This document shows, piece after piece, positions 14,282 through 29,644 of a stretch of DNA of 64,000 bases; the first letter of the stretch is position 1; the number at the start of each line of letters is the position of its first letter. The notes beneath the pieces are model-generated. The model saw nothing but the letters and a program-made list of their open reading frames with translations. It was not told the origin of the DNA and made no database searches. Location: assembly GCA_951230915.1 (NCBI GenBank), contig OX579635.1, positions 23,870,001 to 23,934,000 on the forward strand, read 5' to 3'. Both the position numbers and the translations under genes were made by a program. The DNA is from Antitrichia curtipendula (lineage: Eukaryota > Streptophyta > Bryopsida > Hypnales > Leucodontaceae).

Positions 14282-15826
14282 TGATGACAACGATGAATGA
14301 AAAATGTGCAAATACAAACTTGCAACACTAACAACGTCATAAAAGATTAATTTTGAGGACATTTGGATTTGGTAGACATTGCTTTCATGATTCATACAAA
14401 GCAATCAATATTGAAAAATACATCTTCAATGTGTGAAAATACATTCTTTATATGAAAAAAAATTCGACATAGGCATATACATAATCTTCTACTCAAAACT
14501 GATATAAGTTTAGTTGTGCTTCTTTCATGATTGATGAACACTAACAAAGGCATAGAGGTAGTTGAAACTAATGTCTACAACAAAAGATGGAAAAAAAGTA
14601 CTCAAAATAAGCACATAGTTGACTTTAACACATGAAAGAACAAAAAACACTGCTATACATTGTACTTCTTGAAGGGACTTCTTTTGAGAAAGTGCCTATC
14701 TACTTGTGCTATCTTTGTGTTTGCTACACCCCAAAATAGTTGCAGATATTTATTCATGATCCTAGTTCATGATGCCACTTGTCTAAAAGAAACACCTCTT
14801 TCTTTCCGTGTATTATATAGAGATTGGCAAATATGTCCATGAACATATGCACGTAATTGTTGTATGCAATTGTATTTTCTAGATCCAATTGTTCTAATTC
14901 ATTCTCTATCAAATGAATTAGTAACCTCCATTTTCTAACTCACTCCCAATTCTTCTCAAATTAAGAGCCATTTATATTTTTCACTCCATAGAAACCATAT
15001 TTTGATTGCATGGAACCTAAAGGATTAAAGGTCATTACTCATGTGTCTAATTAATTTAGAACATTCTTCAAAGCAACATTAATACAAAATTCCAAGCACA
15101 CATAACCCCTCTGCACCTCAAAATGATATCTTGTCTACATAACTTCTCAATCATCCAAAGTAATGCCAAAAAATTTCTCCAAGACAATCTCCCTTTATGA
15201 GTAATTTGATGAAATTGGTAGGAGTTAAAAAGGAAGAAGATTTTGCCAGACTAGTGTGAAAGAAACATCTATTGAAAATGCCTCAACTATCTAAGCCTCG
15301 TGGACTTTAGATGTTGAATTCCATTCTTAATGCCTCCGTTGGAAGGTAGACCCTACAAAGAACCAACATGTTCCTCTCCTTGAGAAATTCTGTAAAGGTG
15401 GAAGTGATATTATTATACGAAGTTATAACCAAAAAAAGATTTGCAAGTTGACCCTCTAAGGAATCAGAGTAAAAAAAATGCCCGATGGTTGACTTTCAAC
15501 AATCGTGCAAAACAAAAAGAATGCACACATTCATTCGCCCGAAACCCGTTGTTTCAGGGTTAAACGATTAACCTGATGCAGTTCTTACATCACAGCCAAA
15601 ATCCAAAGTGAATCATCATAAAATGAAATGTAGCGAGTACTCTTTATTCAGAGGTTTAAGACGGGAGTAATTACAAGACTCGCCAATTGAAGTACACTAT
15701 ACCTTCAAATAGAATACTATAAACATTGAGTAAAGTTCTCATCATCTCGCTTGACATCGAGCATGGTGAAATCTGCTGAGATTGCTGAAATTTGCTTGCT
15801 TGACGACCACCCAGTTTCACTCGAAT
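14282..15826. other. Intergenic region without supported gene
   Basis: AT-rich spacer between the foldback MITE and the 3' end of the PhyH-type gene. The last few hundred bases probably belong to the 3' UTR of that minus-strand gene. I see no domain-bearing frame. Confidence 0.5.
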
Positions 15827-19056
<3,230 letters not shown>

Positions 19057-19321
19057 GGTTGTCGTTTGTTTGCGACCTCGAGTGTCGTGCTGCTGCAACC
19101 CTACGAGACAATCCCTTGGAGCGGATTCGAGAAAACAAGGGCAGCGTGAGGAGGGAGCGGTGAACGTGCAAAGAGGTAAAGCGAAAAGCTGGCTGCAGCA
19201 ACGAAGGTGCGAACTCCATAAGTGAAATCAAAGTCTTTGGGGTGACGACGGTCCGGACACTGCAATCCAGTGTTTTTTTTTATCATTTTGGAGAAGTACC
19301 CAGCTATTTCATCAATACTCA

Positions 19322-19425
19322 TGTGATACCCTGGTGCTACTGGGTGACACCTTGGTGATATTGGGGTGATACCTAGGTGATACCTAGGTGATACCTGGGT
19401 GATCTATATCAATATTAGGTGATAC
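19322..19425 (+). repeat. Minisatellite with an ~11-12-bp GGTGATACCTA-like unit
   Basis: About eight imperfect copies of a GGTGATACCTAG/GGTGACACCTTG-type unit lie just upstream of the PhyH-type gene. Units vary by one or two bases. Confidence 0.8.
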
Positions 19426-20444
19426 TTAAGTAAAACTTGGCTATAGGTTTCAAAAAGATACAACAATAATCTAGCTATTTTTTATTGAAAAAAATGAAAA
19501 TTTTCTTTACAAAAAATAACCAACATCTTTTGCTTGTTGCCAACTAGGAAAAAATCGTGCATAAAAAAAACACTCCTGCACACCATCCGTCCAAATAAGC
19601 ATTTGAGCATGGTTTTTTGTTGTATTTTTGGTTTAATTTTGGAAATGAGTGTATATGAAATTGACCCCAAACTCTAATGAATAATCAGATTATATATCTA
19701 AAGCAAGAATGAATAGGGTTCGTATAAAAATTGGGTTTCAATTAGGTGCAATTACCTTACCGTTCAACGACAATACGCATGAAGTTGGGTAGATTATCTA
19801 GATGAATGTCTTTGGAGCCCTAACTAGTCTGACTATGTTTGAGGAAGTTTTGCAACAATGTAGTTCTAATAAAATTAAAAATGACATACATTGTAAACTT
19901 CTCCAAATTTAAATGGATATAGTCACCAAATTTTAAATGAATGGAAATACTTTCAAACAAAGAGTGAATTGATGTTTCATCAATAGTCTATATATTTGTA
20001 CATGAAAAAAGCTCATTAAACTCAAATGAAGATTGCAAATTATGCTACTTTAGAGAATTAAAAGAAAAATCATTGATTGCATCCAATTTTTTTTTTTGGA
20101 TCATCCAAAAATCTAGTTTGGATAACTCTTTAGTTTTAAGTTTTTATAACAAAATTATGCACACTTTAAAAGGCAATTGTATCAAATGAAACTCCAATAT
20201 CATTTTCAAACGAAAAGCAAGGTCAAGTCTTTTTGGCAAAATTCCATCTAAATCAATCTTCACTTGACATAATTATAAATGTACCACAAAACTCCACCCA
20301 AGACAACTTTTAATTGACTAACGTACTCACAAAAATATCGCGCATCAAAGAAAATTATATAGAATTCTTTTGTCCTACAATTTTTTTCATAATTCTTGAT
20401 AAATCCCAATTGTTCAAAGATTGTGCAATGAATGAAACCTCAAA

Positions 20445-20850
20445 CTAACCCCAGAGTGCTCCAACGTCTAATTTATGGACAATCAACAAATTAAAAACTA
20501 CTTTTCTTTCTCATTACTACTTGGATGAAAGTCATCCTAATTTATGGAGCTACTTTATGAAGTTGTTGTCCTATCTAATGGTTGGATTTGGTGTTACTAT
20601 AGTACATTATTCTTCTAAAATTACAAATGTGGAAGTGTGTCAAGTAGTTGACTAAGCCAAAATTGCATTGACTGTAGTTCAAAAATGGATTTGCAAAAAT
20701 GAAGTCATAGATTTAAAAAATAATTTTTTTTAAACCACCATATCAAGATAACCTCATTTAAAATCCATTCCAACAAATTTTACTCAAAAATGACAATATT
20801 TTGCTTGTAATTGAATTTCAAAGGAATTTTAAAATTTGTCTTTCAAAATT
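20445..20850 (+). repeat. Dispersed repeat family R5, copy 1
   Basis: Aligns with the reverse complement of about 35770-36200. Shared words include CATTACTACTTGGATGAAA (one mismatch), CTATCTAATGGTTGGATTTG, AAATTACAAATGTGGAAGT and GGATTTGCAAAAATGAAG. The high local identity suggests a relatively recent common source. Confidence 0.75.
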
Positions 20851-22109
20851 TATAGAAAAATATTGGTAATAGCATTGGTGAATCTAACCATACGGATGGA
20901 ATCTAAAACTCAAAGTCTACATCTTTTATTTGTTCATCGATTCCAAAATATGCTTCCAAAGAATACTTCATGATGATTTTTCTCAAATCGTCTATTTTGG
21001 AGAGAAGACTCTAGATGTTTAGGAGTTAAATAGAATTTTTTGCACTAAGTCTTTACAAATTAACAAAATAAGTCCTTACTTATCTTGAATACGAAGCTTC
21101 CTTTAGGAATTTGAATTTTGACAATTGCCTCTACTCTAAAATTACAAAAATCACAATAAGAATTTAAAGAATTCAATGAAGTCCATTAAATTTTGCCCTA
21201 ACAAAAAGAAATTTACTTCTTCAAATGTATACTAAACAAAAAATGAGCATCAAACTAAGTAGAAATAGGATTACAATAATAGTATTTCAACATGATTTGA
21301 ATTGCAAAAATATGGAATCCTTTAAAATATTAGGATTTTGTTAACTTTCTAGACAATGATAAAATCTAAACTTATTGAAATACTATGCATGATGATCATT
21401 ATTAGTTTTTATATTTCATAAATGTAAAAAGTCACATCTAATTTTCTTAATTGGTATACTATTGAGGTAATTAAATGTTAAAAACTAGGTGCAATGATTG
21501 TATACATGATTCCATTATATATTTACTAAAATCACTTTATCTCAAATTAATGTAAGCTGAAAGGTTATTGTATTGAACTAAAATTAGTATCCTCTGCATG
21601 TAGTTACACAAGTTTTACAACTAACAATAATATTGAGATCTTATAAATAGAATAAATCATTGCAAAGTTATAAAAACATAACATTCGAAAGCAATGTTGA
21701 CCACCCATTGTAGTTGTACTATATAATGGTTAATAGTGGCTATATTTTCCTTTGATACCATATATAGAGGACAAATTTGGTGAAAAATAATTCTAAAAAT
21801 AGATGCTACCTTTATGGTACAACTACTTGTACTCAAAATTGAATATGCTTGAAAATTAGAGCATCTTGGATTCTCCATTGCTTCTTTGAATTAGGACTGG
21901 GGTCAAGACTTTTAATTCCCAGCTCCTTCAAGAATGATATAAAACTGAATTTTTTTAATCCATGATGCTTGAATTCATGTAGTTGTGTCTCTTTTGTTAG
22001 TAAGGTAGGAGGTCTATAAATTGACTAGGCTTTAAAAGCATTCTCTACCATATAGGTACACTAACATTGCTTTCTTCAATGTATCAACAATGAATATATC
22101 AAAAGGTGA

Positions 22110-23320
22110 ATACTTTAAGAGCTTTATATGAATTCAACTTAAAAATTCATAACTAATTCCACAAAGGTTCAAAAAAATATGAAACAACTTGAATTAGATG
22201 CCAATTCCTTTCATTTTAATTTTCAAGAAAGATTAACTAAAAAATATATCACCACAATCAAATTTCCTAAATTAGCTAGTAAATTCCTACGTCATGGATC
22301 TCCTACCTTAGTAAGGACCATTTATATACTCCAATATCAAATTCATTAACCCCATAACAATGTTGCAGACACTAAGTATCCGATGGATGATAGAGAATTC
22401 TTCCATGTACTAAGAGAAAAGTACATATATTCATCCTTGAAATTATGTGCAAACAGGGGAGGTCTTGTATAGTAGTTTGACCTCCAATGACTAGTTATAT
22501 TTTTTTTAAAGTAGATGATTCACATTGTATCTAAAAGAATGATTTCTACAATGATTAGTCCGTTCTTTCAGGATTATATTAACCCTTGAAGGACGTTGAG
22601 GACCCAAAGTGCCCAATGGATGACTTCAATTGTTAACTCTAGAAACAAATAATGCACCTATTGGTCCAACAATTAGAACATTTTGTAGTGACTACCTTGG
22701 TCACGGGGGCAGGTAGGGAGGAAGGGGGGGAAGGAGAAGGTGAGTCTTTAGAGGGTTAACGATATTCTACTATTTTGCACTCAAAGCAAAGATGTCATTG
22801 CTCACCAACAATTAGTGTGGGAAATCTTGGATTATGTGACCAAGCTCACGAAAGTGGAATGTAAGCCTCCTTGCTTTGGAGCACACTCCTTGCTTTGGTG
22901 CAACTCAATTACTTCATAAATTTATACTTGTCCTAACTTTTAGAGCATTGTTTACATGTGTGAAACCTACCATTTACGTGTAAGGTAGGAGGTTGGCTCG
23001 AAGCACTCAAGCTCTAAAATCAACCACCTCCTCAAAATCTCAAATGTGCACTATTTACATGTCACTTTTTCGTTGTATCAGCAATGTATGTACAAACAAT
23101 GTGCATTTTAGGAGGTGGACGATTGTAGAGCCCTATGTCACATAAATTTCCTAAAATTCATAACTAATTCCAAAAAGCTCCTAAAAATATGAAACGACTT
23201 GGGTTAGATGTCAATTCCATTTGTCTTTCAAGTAGAATTTGCTGAAAAATATTTCAAGAAGTTTCACCTCCGCAAAGCCAGTTTCAGCTCTTAAATGGGC
23301 GCTTTACAAACCTCCTAACT
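22110..23320 (+). repeat. Composite degenerate repeat block (families R1, R4, R3, R1)
   Basis: In order, this block holds a partial R1 copy (22125-22290), an R4 copy (22365-22575, matching 28622-28855), an R3 copy (22610-22715) and a fuller R1 copy (23088-23315). The ordering suggests these families are parts of one long decayed element. No protein-coding remnant is recognisable. Confidence 0.6.
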
Positions 23321-25492
23321 TAAAACCCTAGTTTCACGTCCCCCAATCTACAACGATTATAAACAAGTAAAATTCTGAATCGTATGTGAATCTCTGGCTA
23401 TGTTTTTGCTCTAGGAACTTTCTAGTTTGTAAATCTAGGATTGCCTGGTTTGAACAGAGGTTAGAACAGACCCAGGGTATCACAGTTGGCATGCAGAAGA
23501 AGGCGATTTCAAAATTGTGTTTCAAAATTTCCACAAGTACTTTGCAGGAAGAAGAATTGAATCCGTAATGTTCTTGGACCCAAAATTTGAGGCTCTTCTT
23601 TAGTGATACTGAAGACCAAATATTCCGTCCTTTGATCATTGAATTCAAGCCAGTTTTCTTGCCCCTCTCTGCACAACGACTCAATAATAAATAAAAAGGC
23701 CTTGGAATAAATTAAACAGGTCCTTGGCATGCAAGCGGTGGGTTCAAGAATTAACAAATTGACTGCCCAATTTGGTAGCAGACTTACAAATTGCGGAGGT
23801 GGAATCGCAAGGATTGATTGTCAAGAGAGCTAGAAATATGATCTCTTTCTGTGAAAAGCAAACTCTCGAAGAGCTTGACTAATTCTCGTGTAAATTATGC
23901 CCGAAATTATGTTCCATCGAAATTATGAATGCACACCATTGAAGCGATTGCATGATGAAGCTCTCACTTGAGACTGCCTGTCAATAAGATTCCAACCAAG
24001 TCGATAGGCTTTTGAACAGTCCATCCATGGCCAGTTGTTGTTGTTGTTGTTGTTGTCAGCGTTGCATTAGATCGAATTTCATCGTGCATTTTAATCAAGG
24101 AATTGAAGAATTTGTCACCAAGATCGAGCTTCATCGTGCATTGTTGTTGTTTTTTATCAAGGAAGACTTTGTCACTGAGATCCTTTTTTTGAAAAGGCTC
24201 AAGCAATCTACTGGACTTGGAGCACTTGCCCAATCACATACTGAGGTGGGTAGACTTAGCCCAGATATCCTTTGAGGCTCTGAGTGGGCATCAAGTGACA
24301 AGTCTAACTAGAAAGGAAATTCTTCCAACTGGCAATCAGGATGAGGCATATATCCATCCGTCCATGCGCGGTAGATAGTAGAACTTTCCCCGAAAAATTC
24401 TTCCAATACATTCTTGCTGCTAGAACTAGGCTATGAGGTAGAAAATTCGGTAGAAAATATGGTAATGCTTCTTGTATCACTGTGAGGATGCAGGTGAAAG
24501 CTTAGCGCCAGTTTCACTGAAGAATGTTTGAAATTTTTTAAATTTCAAAAGGAAAAATAGTCAGATCTTTACAAAATGTGAGAGGTTTTTAATGTAATGT
24601 TTATACCCAAATTTTGCCTAAGCGCAGCAATATTTGCCTGCGTGACAGAAATTTAAAAAAAATAGTCAATAGGTGAAATGATCAGCTACATTGGACTGTT
24701 TCCACGCGCAGACAGAATTTTGCTCATTTCGATACTTGGGTTTCTTGGCCAACTTGGCAGGGCATGTTTCATGTTGAATCAGTCGGTTGCAGGAGTCCTC
24801 CCTCCACATGCAAGGACTCATCAGTAGTTTGTTGGCTCAGGACAAAAGCTACAAAAGCTGCCAATACAGTTATTGTGGGGAATTTTGAGTAGAATCTTAC
24901 TCGATGAGAGAGCCGATGCTACAGGAACTACTGCATAGATGCTTAAAGCGAGCCAATGCTACAGGGAGACAAAAGCCCTTCTTCAGTAGTAGCATAGCTG
25001 CTTGTCTTATATGCAATTCCACCCTAAACCGACTTACATGAAATTGGGCATTGTGAGAGTCATGAAAGAATGCGATTGTACAGTACAGCAGTACCGTAAA
25101 CAGATCACAGCAAATGAATGTTGACCAAGCTAAATGCATGAACCAGAGAACTGATATAGCAAAGTCAATTTACTGAAGTTTGCGGAATTCCGCATATTTG
25201 GGAGCGCGTGGTTTGAAACGTAAATCTGTACCAGTCCTAGTTTTATAGACCTTTGTGAATATGATTGCGCCAATTTTTAAAACGAAATTGATCATCAGTA
25301 AAAGAAGGACGAGCACATTCATCTTGGAAATGGCCATCCGTTTATTTAAAAACTGTAACAGAATTACGTCCATTACTTACTGGAAAGGAAAGAATGGTGC
25401 AACATCCCAACCGCGGTACACTTAATCAGGGCAAGAACGGGCTTTCCATGTTCAATCGATTGTCCAAGCGTACTTGTCACAATTGCGGCCAT
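23320..25492 (-). other. Unassigned region with exon-like fragments
   Basis: Several minus-strand frames have non-repetitive composition: about 23509-23757, 23964-24233 (with eight Thr from a short CAA-type run at 24035-24056) and 25170-25373. The last contains a hydrophobic run (MNVLVLLLLMINFVLKIGAI). A clean polypyrimidine-CAG acceptor precedes an ATG at 25492 that opens MAAIVTSTLGQSIEHG, with a GTAAGT donor near 25380. Splicing that exon to the hydrophobic frame through the nearest acceptor shifts into a stop, so I could not build a credible gene model. A small unrecognised gene or the 3' region of the allene oxide cyclase gene are both possible. Confidence 0.3.
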
Positions 25493-25665
25493 CTGAACAA
25501 AAGAAAAACTGATTCCCGAAACTCCCTGAATTGAAGACCATAACTTAGCTATATAGATGGAAATGTCAGTTGTTTTCTTTTTGCACCCAAATCTAGCAGG
25601 AAAAAGGACTAAGGATAATATAATCAGTAGACTTCCTGACTGGACGTATGATGAGCTACGTCTTT

Positions 25666-27572
25666 CTAGTCAGTGAAGTTGGGCATGGCATGGCCGGGCT
25701 TGCACTCCAAAGCATTCGGGTGGGACTCCACTCCGAAATGGGGCGTCACAAGAGGGTTCAGCAGGAACTTGGGGAGCTCGGGAATGCCGGAAACCGTGAA
25801 CGTGTACATGAACTTGAAGGGCGTGATTGGATGAAGACGGACCACTCCTCTGGCTTCGGCGAAGAATCCTGTTCCGCCGGTGACGCCCATCAGCGTGTCT
25901 TGGAAGTTTATGAATGGACCCTGAAGCACGTCAGTTCCACAAATCAGATGAATTGATCAGAGCGGATTTGCAAATGGAAAATTTTAGTGAGGTATTAGTG
26001 CGTGATTTCCAAGGTTCAGTGAGTATTTGTACCATGCCGCTAATATGCCCCATGTCGCCGAAGTACCAACTCATGATGGTCTCGTAGTGATCTGCTGTGA
26101 AGAACGGCAATTGGTGCAGCTCGGGAGCTCCCCTTCCGGGAAAGTTTTTCATGTGTAAGCAGATTCCTGTCGTGATCCCAATCCTCATCTTCAGAGTCGG
26201 GTCGTAGATCTGCACCAAAAATAAAAAAACATTATTGGTCAGTCAACAAAAAAGAAAAATCTTAAAAATCATTGAGAACACTTGATAACTCTCGTGAACG
26301 AAAAAATTCGTTGAAATTAATTCTACTAATTACACCACGTCGGCACAGATAGCAATCCAGAGATACGTTTAGTGTCTCCTTTTTGGAGATAGACAATCAT
26401 CAGGTGATTGAATTGGAAATTCAGTTTAGAAAGCTGGAATTGAAGGGGGTTTGAAATCGTAGTTAATTACCTTGTTTGTGAATGGCACCTGGTCACCAAG
26501 AGCCTTGATGTGAGCCCCTGTGTCGGGATCGATTTTGTTGACCGATTGCCTGCTGAGCTCCAGAAACGCAGGGCTGTCTCGGTCAAATTCGTTCAGCTCG
26601 TACACTGTGAACGTCTGCTTCGTCGCTGCAATAAATGATCCAGAAAACGTGAACCAAAACATTTATTAGCCATCTCCACAATCCTCGCTTTGACACTGAA
26701 CCGTCAACCGTCAATTTTCTGTGAATGTGACAAACCCACTTTTAACAGTTCGGACCGTGCACTCTGAAATGGTCTGAAATCTAACTATTTTAGATTTATG
26801 AAATCTATATCAGTCCTAGTTATCTGAAATCTTTAAAAAAAATTAGATTTTTCAAATTGTGCTGTCTGAAATCTATATTTGTCCTATAGATGTCACTAAT
26901 ATGGTTCAGAGTGGGCACTCTGAAAATGGCACACGGAATACCGCCATTTAACAAAATTGCCCATCTTTTCGAAAACCAATTCTTCCTCGTCGCTCACAAC
27001 ATTCCTCAACCCCAGTTCACAAAACGGTACCCGCTCCTACCACCACAAAAGACTACAAAAATCCAAACACGCCCTAGTTTACAAATCGATTGGCATCAAA
27101 TAGTTGGCAACACAAAATTCGCCATGATCAAGGAAAAACCACAATAAGAAGGTAAATTCAAGGTAAGCCTCTCACCGAGCTTCGGCACGTCGTCCCACGA
27201 GAAAAGCCTGTCCGCCAGCTCACTCATCTTGTGAAGCTCGCTGTCATTGGGACGTCCCAACGCAGCCAGCTTCTCAATCAAAACCTCCGCGGGATTAAGC
27301 GAACTTCCAGTCACGTCACTCTGCTCCACTCGGGGCGCTTCAAGGACCGACCGCGTCACACTGCGAGCACGGGAGCGTTGGCAAGATCTAGACGGAATCA
27401 TTCCGTTGCTGTTCACACTCTGTCGCAACGGAGCCGAAGACGGCAAAGCCTTCAACCCAGATGCACGAACAACGGTCCCGCTGCTGCGAGGCAAACCTCC
27501 AGCACTAGCCGTCGGCATCGCCATGCTCGACAACGACATAATCTGAGACCCAGCCATCAATTCCATCGCCAT
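25666..27572 (-). CDS. Allene oxide cyclase, divergent plastid-type paralogue
   Basis: Four exons (27572-27176, 26625-26471, 26209-26033, 25920-25666) join in phase to 327 residues. The ~75 N-terminal residues are Ser/Ala/Arg-rich, as expected for a plastid transit peptide. The cyclase core follows: VYELNEFDRDSPAF, VPFTNK, RIGITTGIC, WYFGDMGHIS, GPFINFQDT, VTGGTGFF and a C-terminal NFTD. Family enzymes convert the unstable allene oxide of a hydroperoxy fatty acid to OPDA, the jasmonate precursor. Residues matching Glu23, Asn25, Ser31, Pro32, Asn53 and Cys71 of the Arabidopsis enzyme are present (Glu142, Asn144, Ser150, Pro151, Asn183, Cys201). The residue equivalent to Tyr105 is Phe246. Two ~10-residue insertions (about 163-172 and 208-222) lengthen the core. 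It is therefore either an active variant or a neofunctionalised or inactive paralogue. Start chosen at the first in-frame ATG. Confidence 0.9.
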
Positions 27573-28100
27573 GCTAGCTAGCTTGATCAAAACGTGGACA
27601 AAATTACTCGTGCAAAACTCGGACTAAAACCGCAAACCCAAACTGCAAACCCAAACTGCAAATTATACGCAAACTGGAACCAGAACGGAGAGTTCTGCGA
27701 TCGACTGGTCGACAAATCTGTAGTCCTGGCCGATGTAAATAATGTTACTGATGAAGGATCGAAGCATGAACTGGTGGGTGCGCGCAACTAGCTAGCTGGT
27801 GGAGATGTGTTGGGGGTGATGGCGCTGCGAATTCTTATAGAAAGAGCTCGATCAATTGCGGGACCGTCCTGAAAGTTGGCCAGTAATTCGTCGATGAGCC
27901 GATTCCGAATCCCGGTGAGCAAGATTTGACGGGTTTGCAAGTTTGACTGGAGGTTTCGCCAGCGCGGGGAATATGCCAAAATAGGAGCAACCGCCGTTGA
28001 AACAAGCGCGGACTCCCAATTCTGTGTCCCTGGCTACCGGGGATCAGCATCTCTCCGCCACTTCACTCCTCCTAGACACCGGCTTGCACTCATTTAGTTT
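27573..28100 (-). promoter_or_regulatory. Upstream region of the allene oxide cyclase gene
   Basis: GC-richer than the following desert, and immediately 5' of the ATG at 27572, so it probably contains promoter and leader. The motif CAAACCCAAACTG is repeated in tandem near 27634-27660. I see no defined regulatory element that I could name with confidence. Confidence 0.4.
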
Positions 28101-28621
28101 GTCCTGTTTACGTTAGTGCGTGCGAACCTAATTTAACCAAAGTCACACTATTTTGAATTAGTGCATGTTGAAGCATTACCAATTTCTTACAAAAATAAAG
28201 TGTTGTGGTGACACTCATTTTCTAGGTGATGTTAATTTTTTCCCAGGCTTACTAATAGGACAAATCAGTGTACGTAGGAGACAATCACATTTCAAATGTA
28301 GATTTTCTAACACCTTCAACCCCTACATGACCAAGGCACATATGGAGTATAAATAGTTAAGAATTGTTAGTTTTAGGGCAATGAGGGAAAAAAAAAGGAA
28401 AAAAAAAAAAAAAAAAGTTTTTCTTGAACTTTAATTGTACAAACTTTTTAGTAGAGTACTATGGGAATGAATGAAAAAAAGTTCGAAAAATTTGACCACT
28501 CAAAATTGAAAGATTAGAGCACTTGAAGTTAGAAGGGGGGGAAAAAATTGACCTTGCTTGACTAATAGGATCAACAAACTTCAAGTGCTTACACCCTGTG
28601 TCATAGAATTTAACCCTGTAA

Positions 28622-28855
28622 TTAACGTTGTTGCAAACCGACTAACTTTCCAATGGATGACAAAGAATCCTTCTATGTACTAAAGACAAAAGTGCAAATG
28701 TTCATTGTTGGAATTTTGTGTGAAAATGGAAGGTCACTCAGCTGACCTAAAATTAATCGACTATTTGGCATTTTTTTAATAACAAATGATTCACAGCATA
28801 CCAAAAAGAATAATTTCGACAATGACCAGCCCGTCCTTCCGGGATTATTAATTTT
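28622..28855 (+). repeat. Dispersed repeat family R4, copy 2
   Basis: Aligns with 22365-22575 in the same orientation through CCAATGGATGA-like sequence, CTATGTACTAA, a GATGATTCACA-like word and GACCAGCCCGTCCTT-type sequence. Non-coding and diverged. Confidence 0.65.
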
Positions 28856-29624
28856 TGTGTATCTGATGAAATTCATTGGTCACCTCTATTGTTTTTATTG
28901 AGAGTCAGCAGAGTTGTTTTGCATGACTGGTTTTGCATGACCGGGACTTCCAAGTTCCACCAGTCAAAGCTTTCGGCCTAATGCTTTAATTATACTGAGA
29001 TTGACTGTACTATCCCGGAACAGAATTTCACTTTAATTTGCAACAAGTTTTGTGTGTTTTTTAGACTGAATTTATTGTGGCTAAAGGACGGAGCCTCTGA
29101 TCGTGTAGTCAACCTCTTGAAAGTCCTGGTCTTTGTATCTTTCATTTCTTCTCTATTTATGAGTGAATTTTTTTGGTTTTATTTTGCAGAGATGAAATCA
29201 CATGTCTAATATTTATCATGAAAATTTTCAGATTTTTTTGTGAAAATTTGAAACTATCATGAATTTTTTAAGAGAAAATGAAGAAAATTCATAGTAAATA
29301 TAAATCATGTTCAAAAAATCTAGAATTTTCATAATAGAAGTGCATTATGGTGTAGAACATTGTAGTGTAAAGGAAATTTCCGTGTCACTCTATATTTTGA
29401 AACTTGGTTATAAATCTTCAACTTCAAAATTCACTTAAATGTTTATTTTAAGGAATTTTCTTACAAGAGAAAGAAATTTTTTTTACTGTCAAAATCAAGT
29501 TTTGAGGGAATACAACTCAAAGTATTGAAATACACTTGTCTAGATAGTAATCTTTTGAATGCATAGTCACTCAGAAGACTCACTCGTGTAGTTACTTATT
29601 AATTCTAGATTTAATTCTTCTAAT

Positions 29625-29644
29625 CCCCCCCCCCCCCCCCCCCC
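29625..29644 (+). repeat. Homopolymer C20 tract
   Basis: Twenty consecutive C on the + strand, so G20 on the minus strand, which could form G-quadruplex structures. It stands out in a strongly AT-rich setting. Length is uncertain because homopolymers are prone to sequencing error. Confidence 0.85.

Larger units (their letters stand above)
19057..22100. other. Promoter region of the PhyH-type gene and AT-rich spacer
   Basis: The first ~250 bases are GC-richer and probably hold the promoter and leader of the minus-strand PhyH-type gene. Beyond that, a short tandem repeat (19322-19425) and degenerate repeats fill the interval. No gene is supported. Confidence 0.5.

Noticed and set aside
27231..27581. 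Plus-strand open frames opposite the first exon of the allene oxide cyclase gene
   Set aside because: Antisense to a GC-richer coding exon with a plausible transit peptide; no family resemblance on the plus strand.
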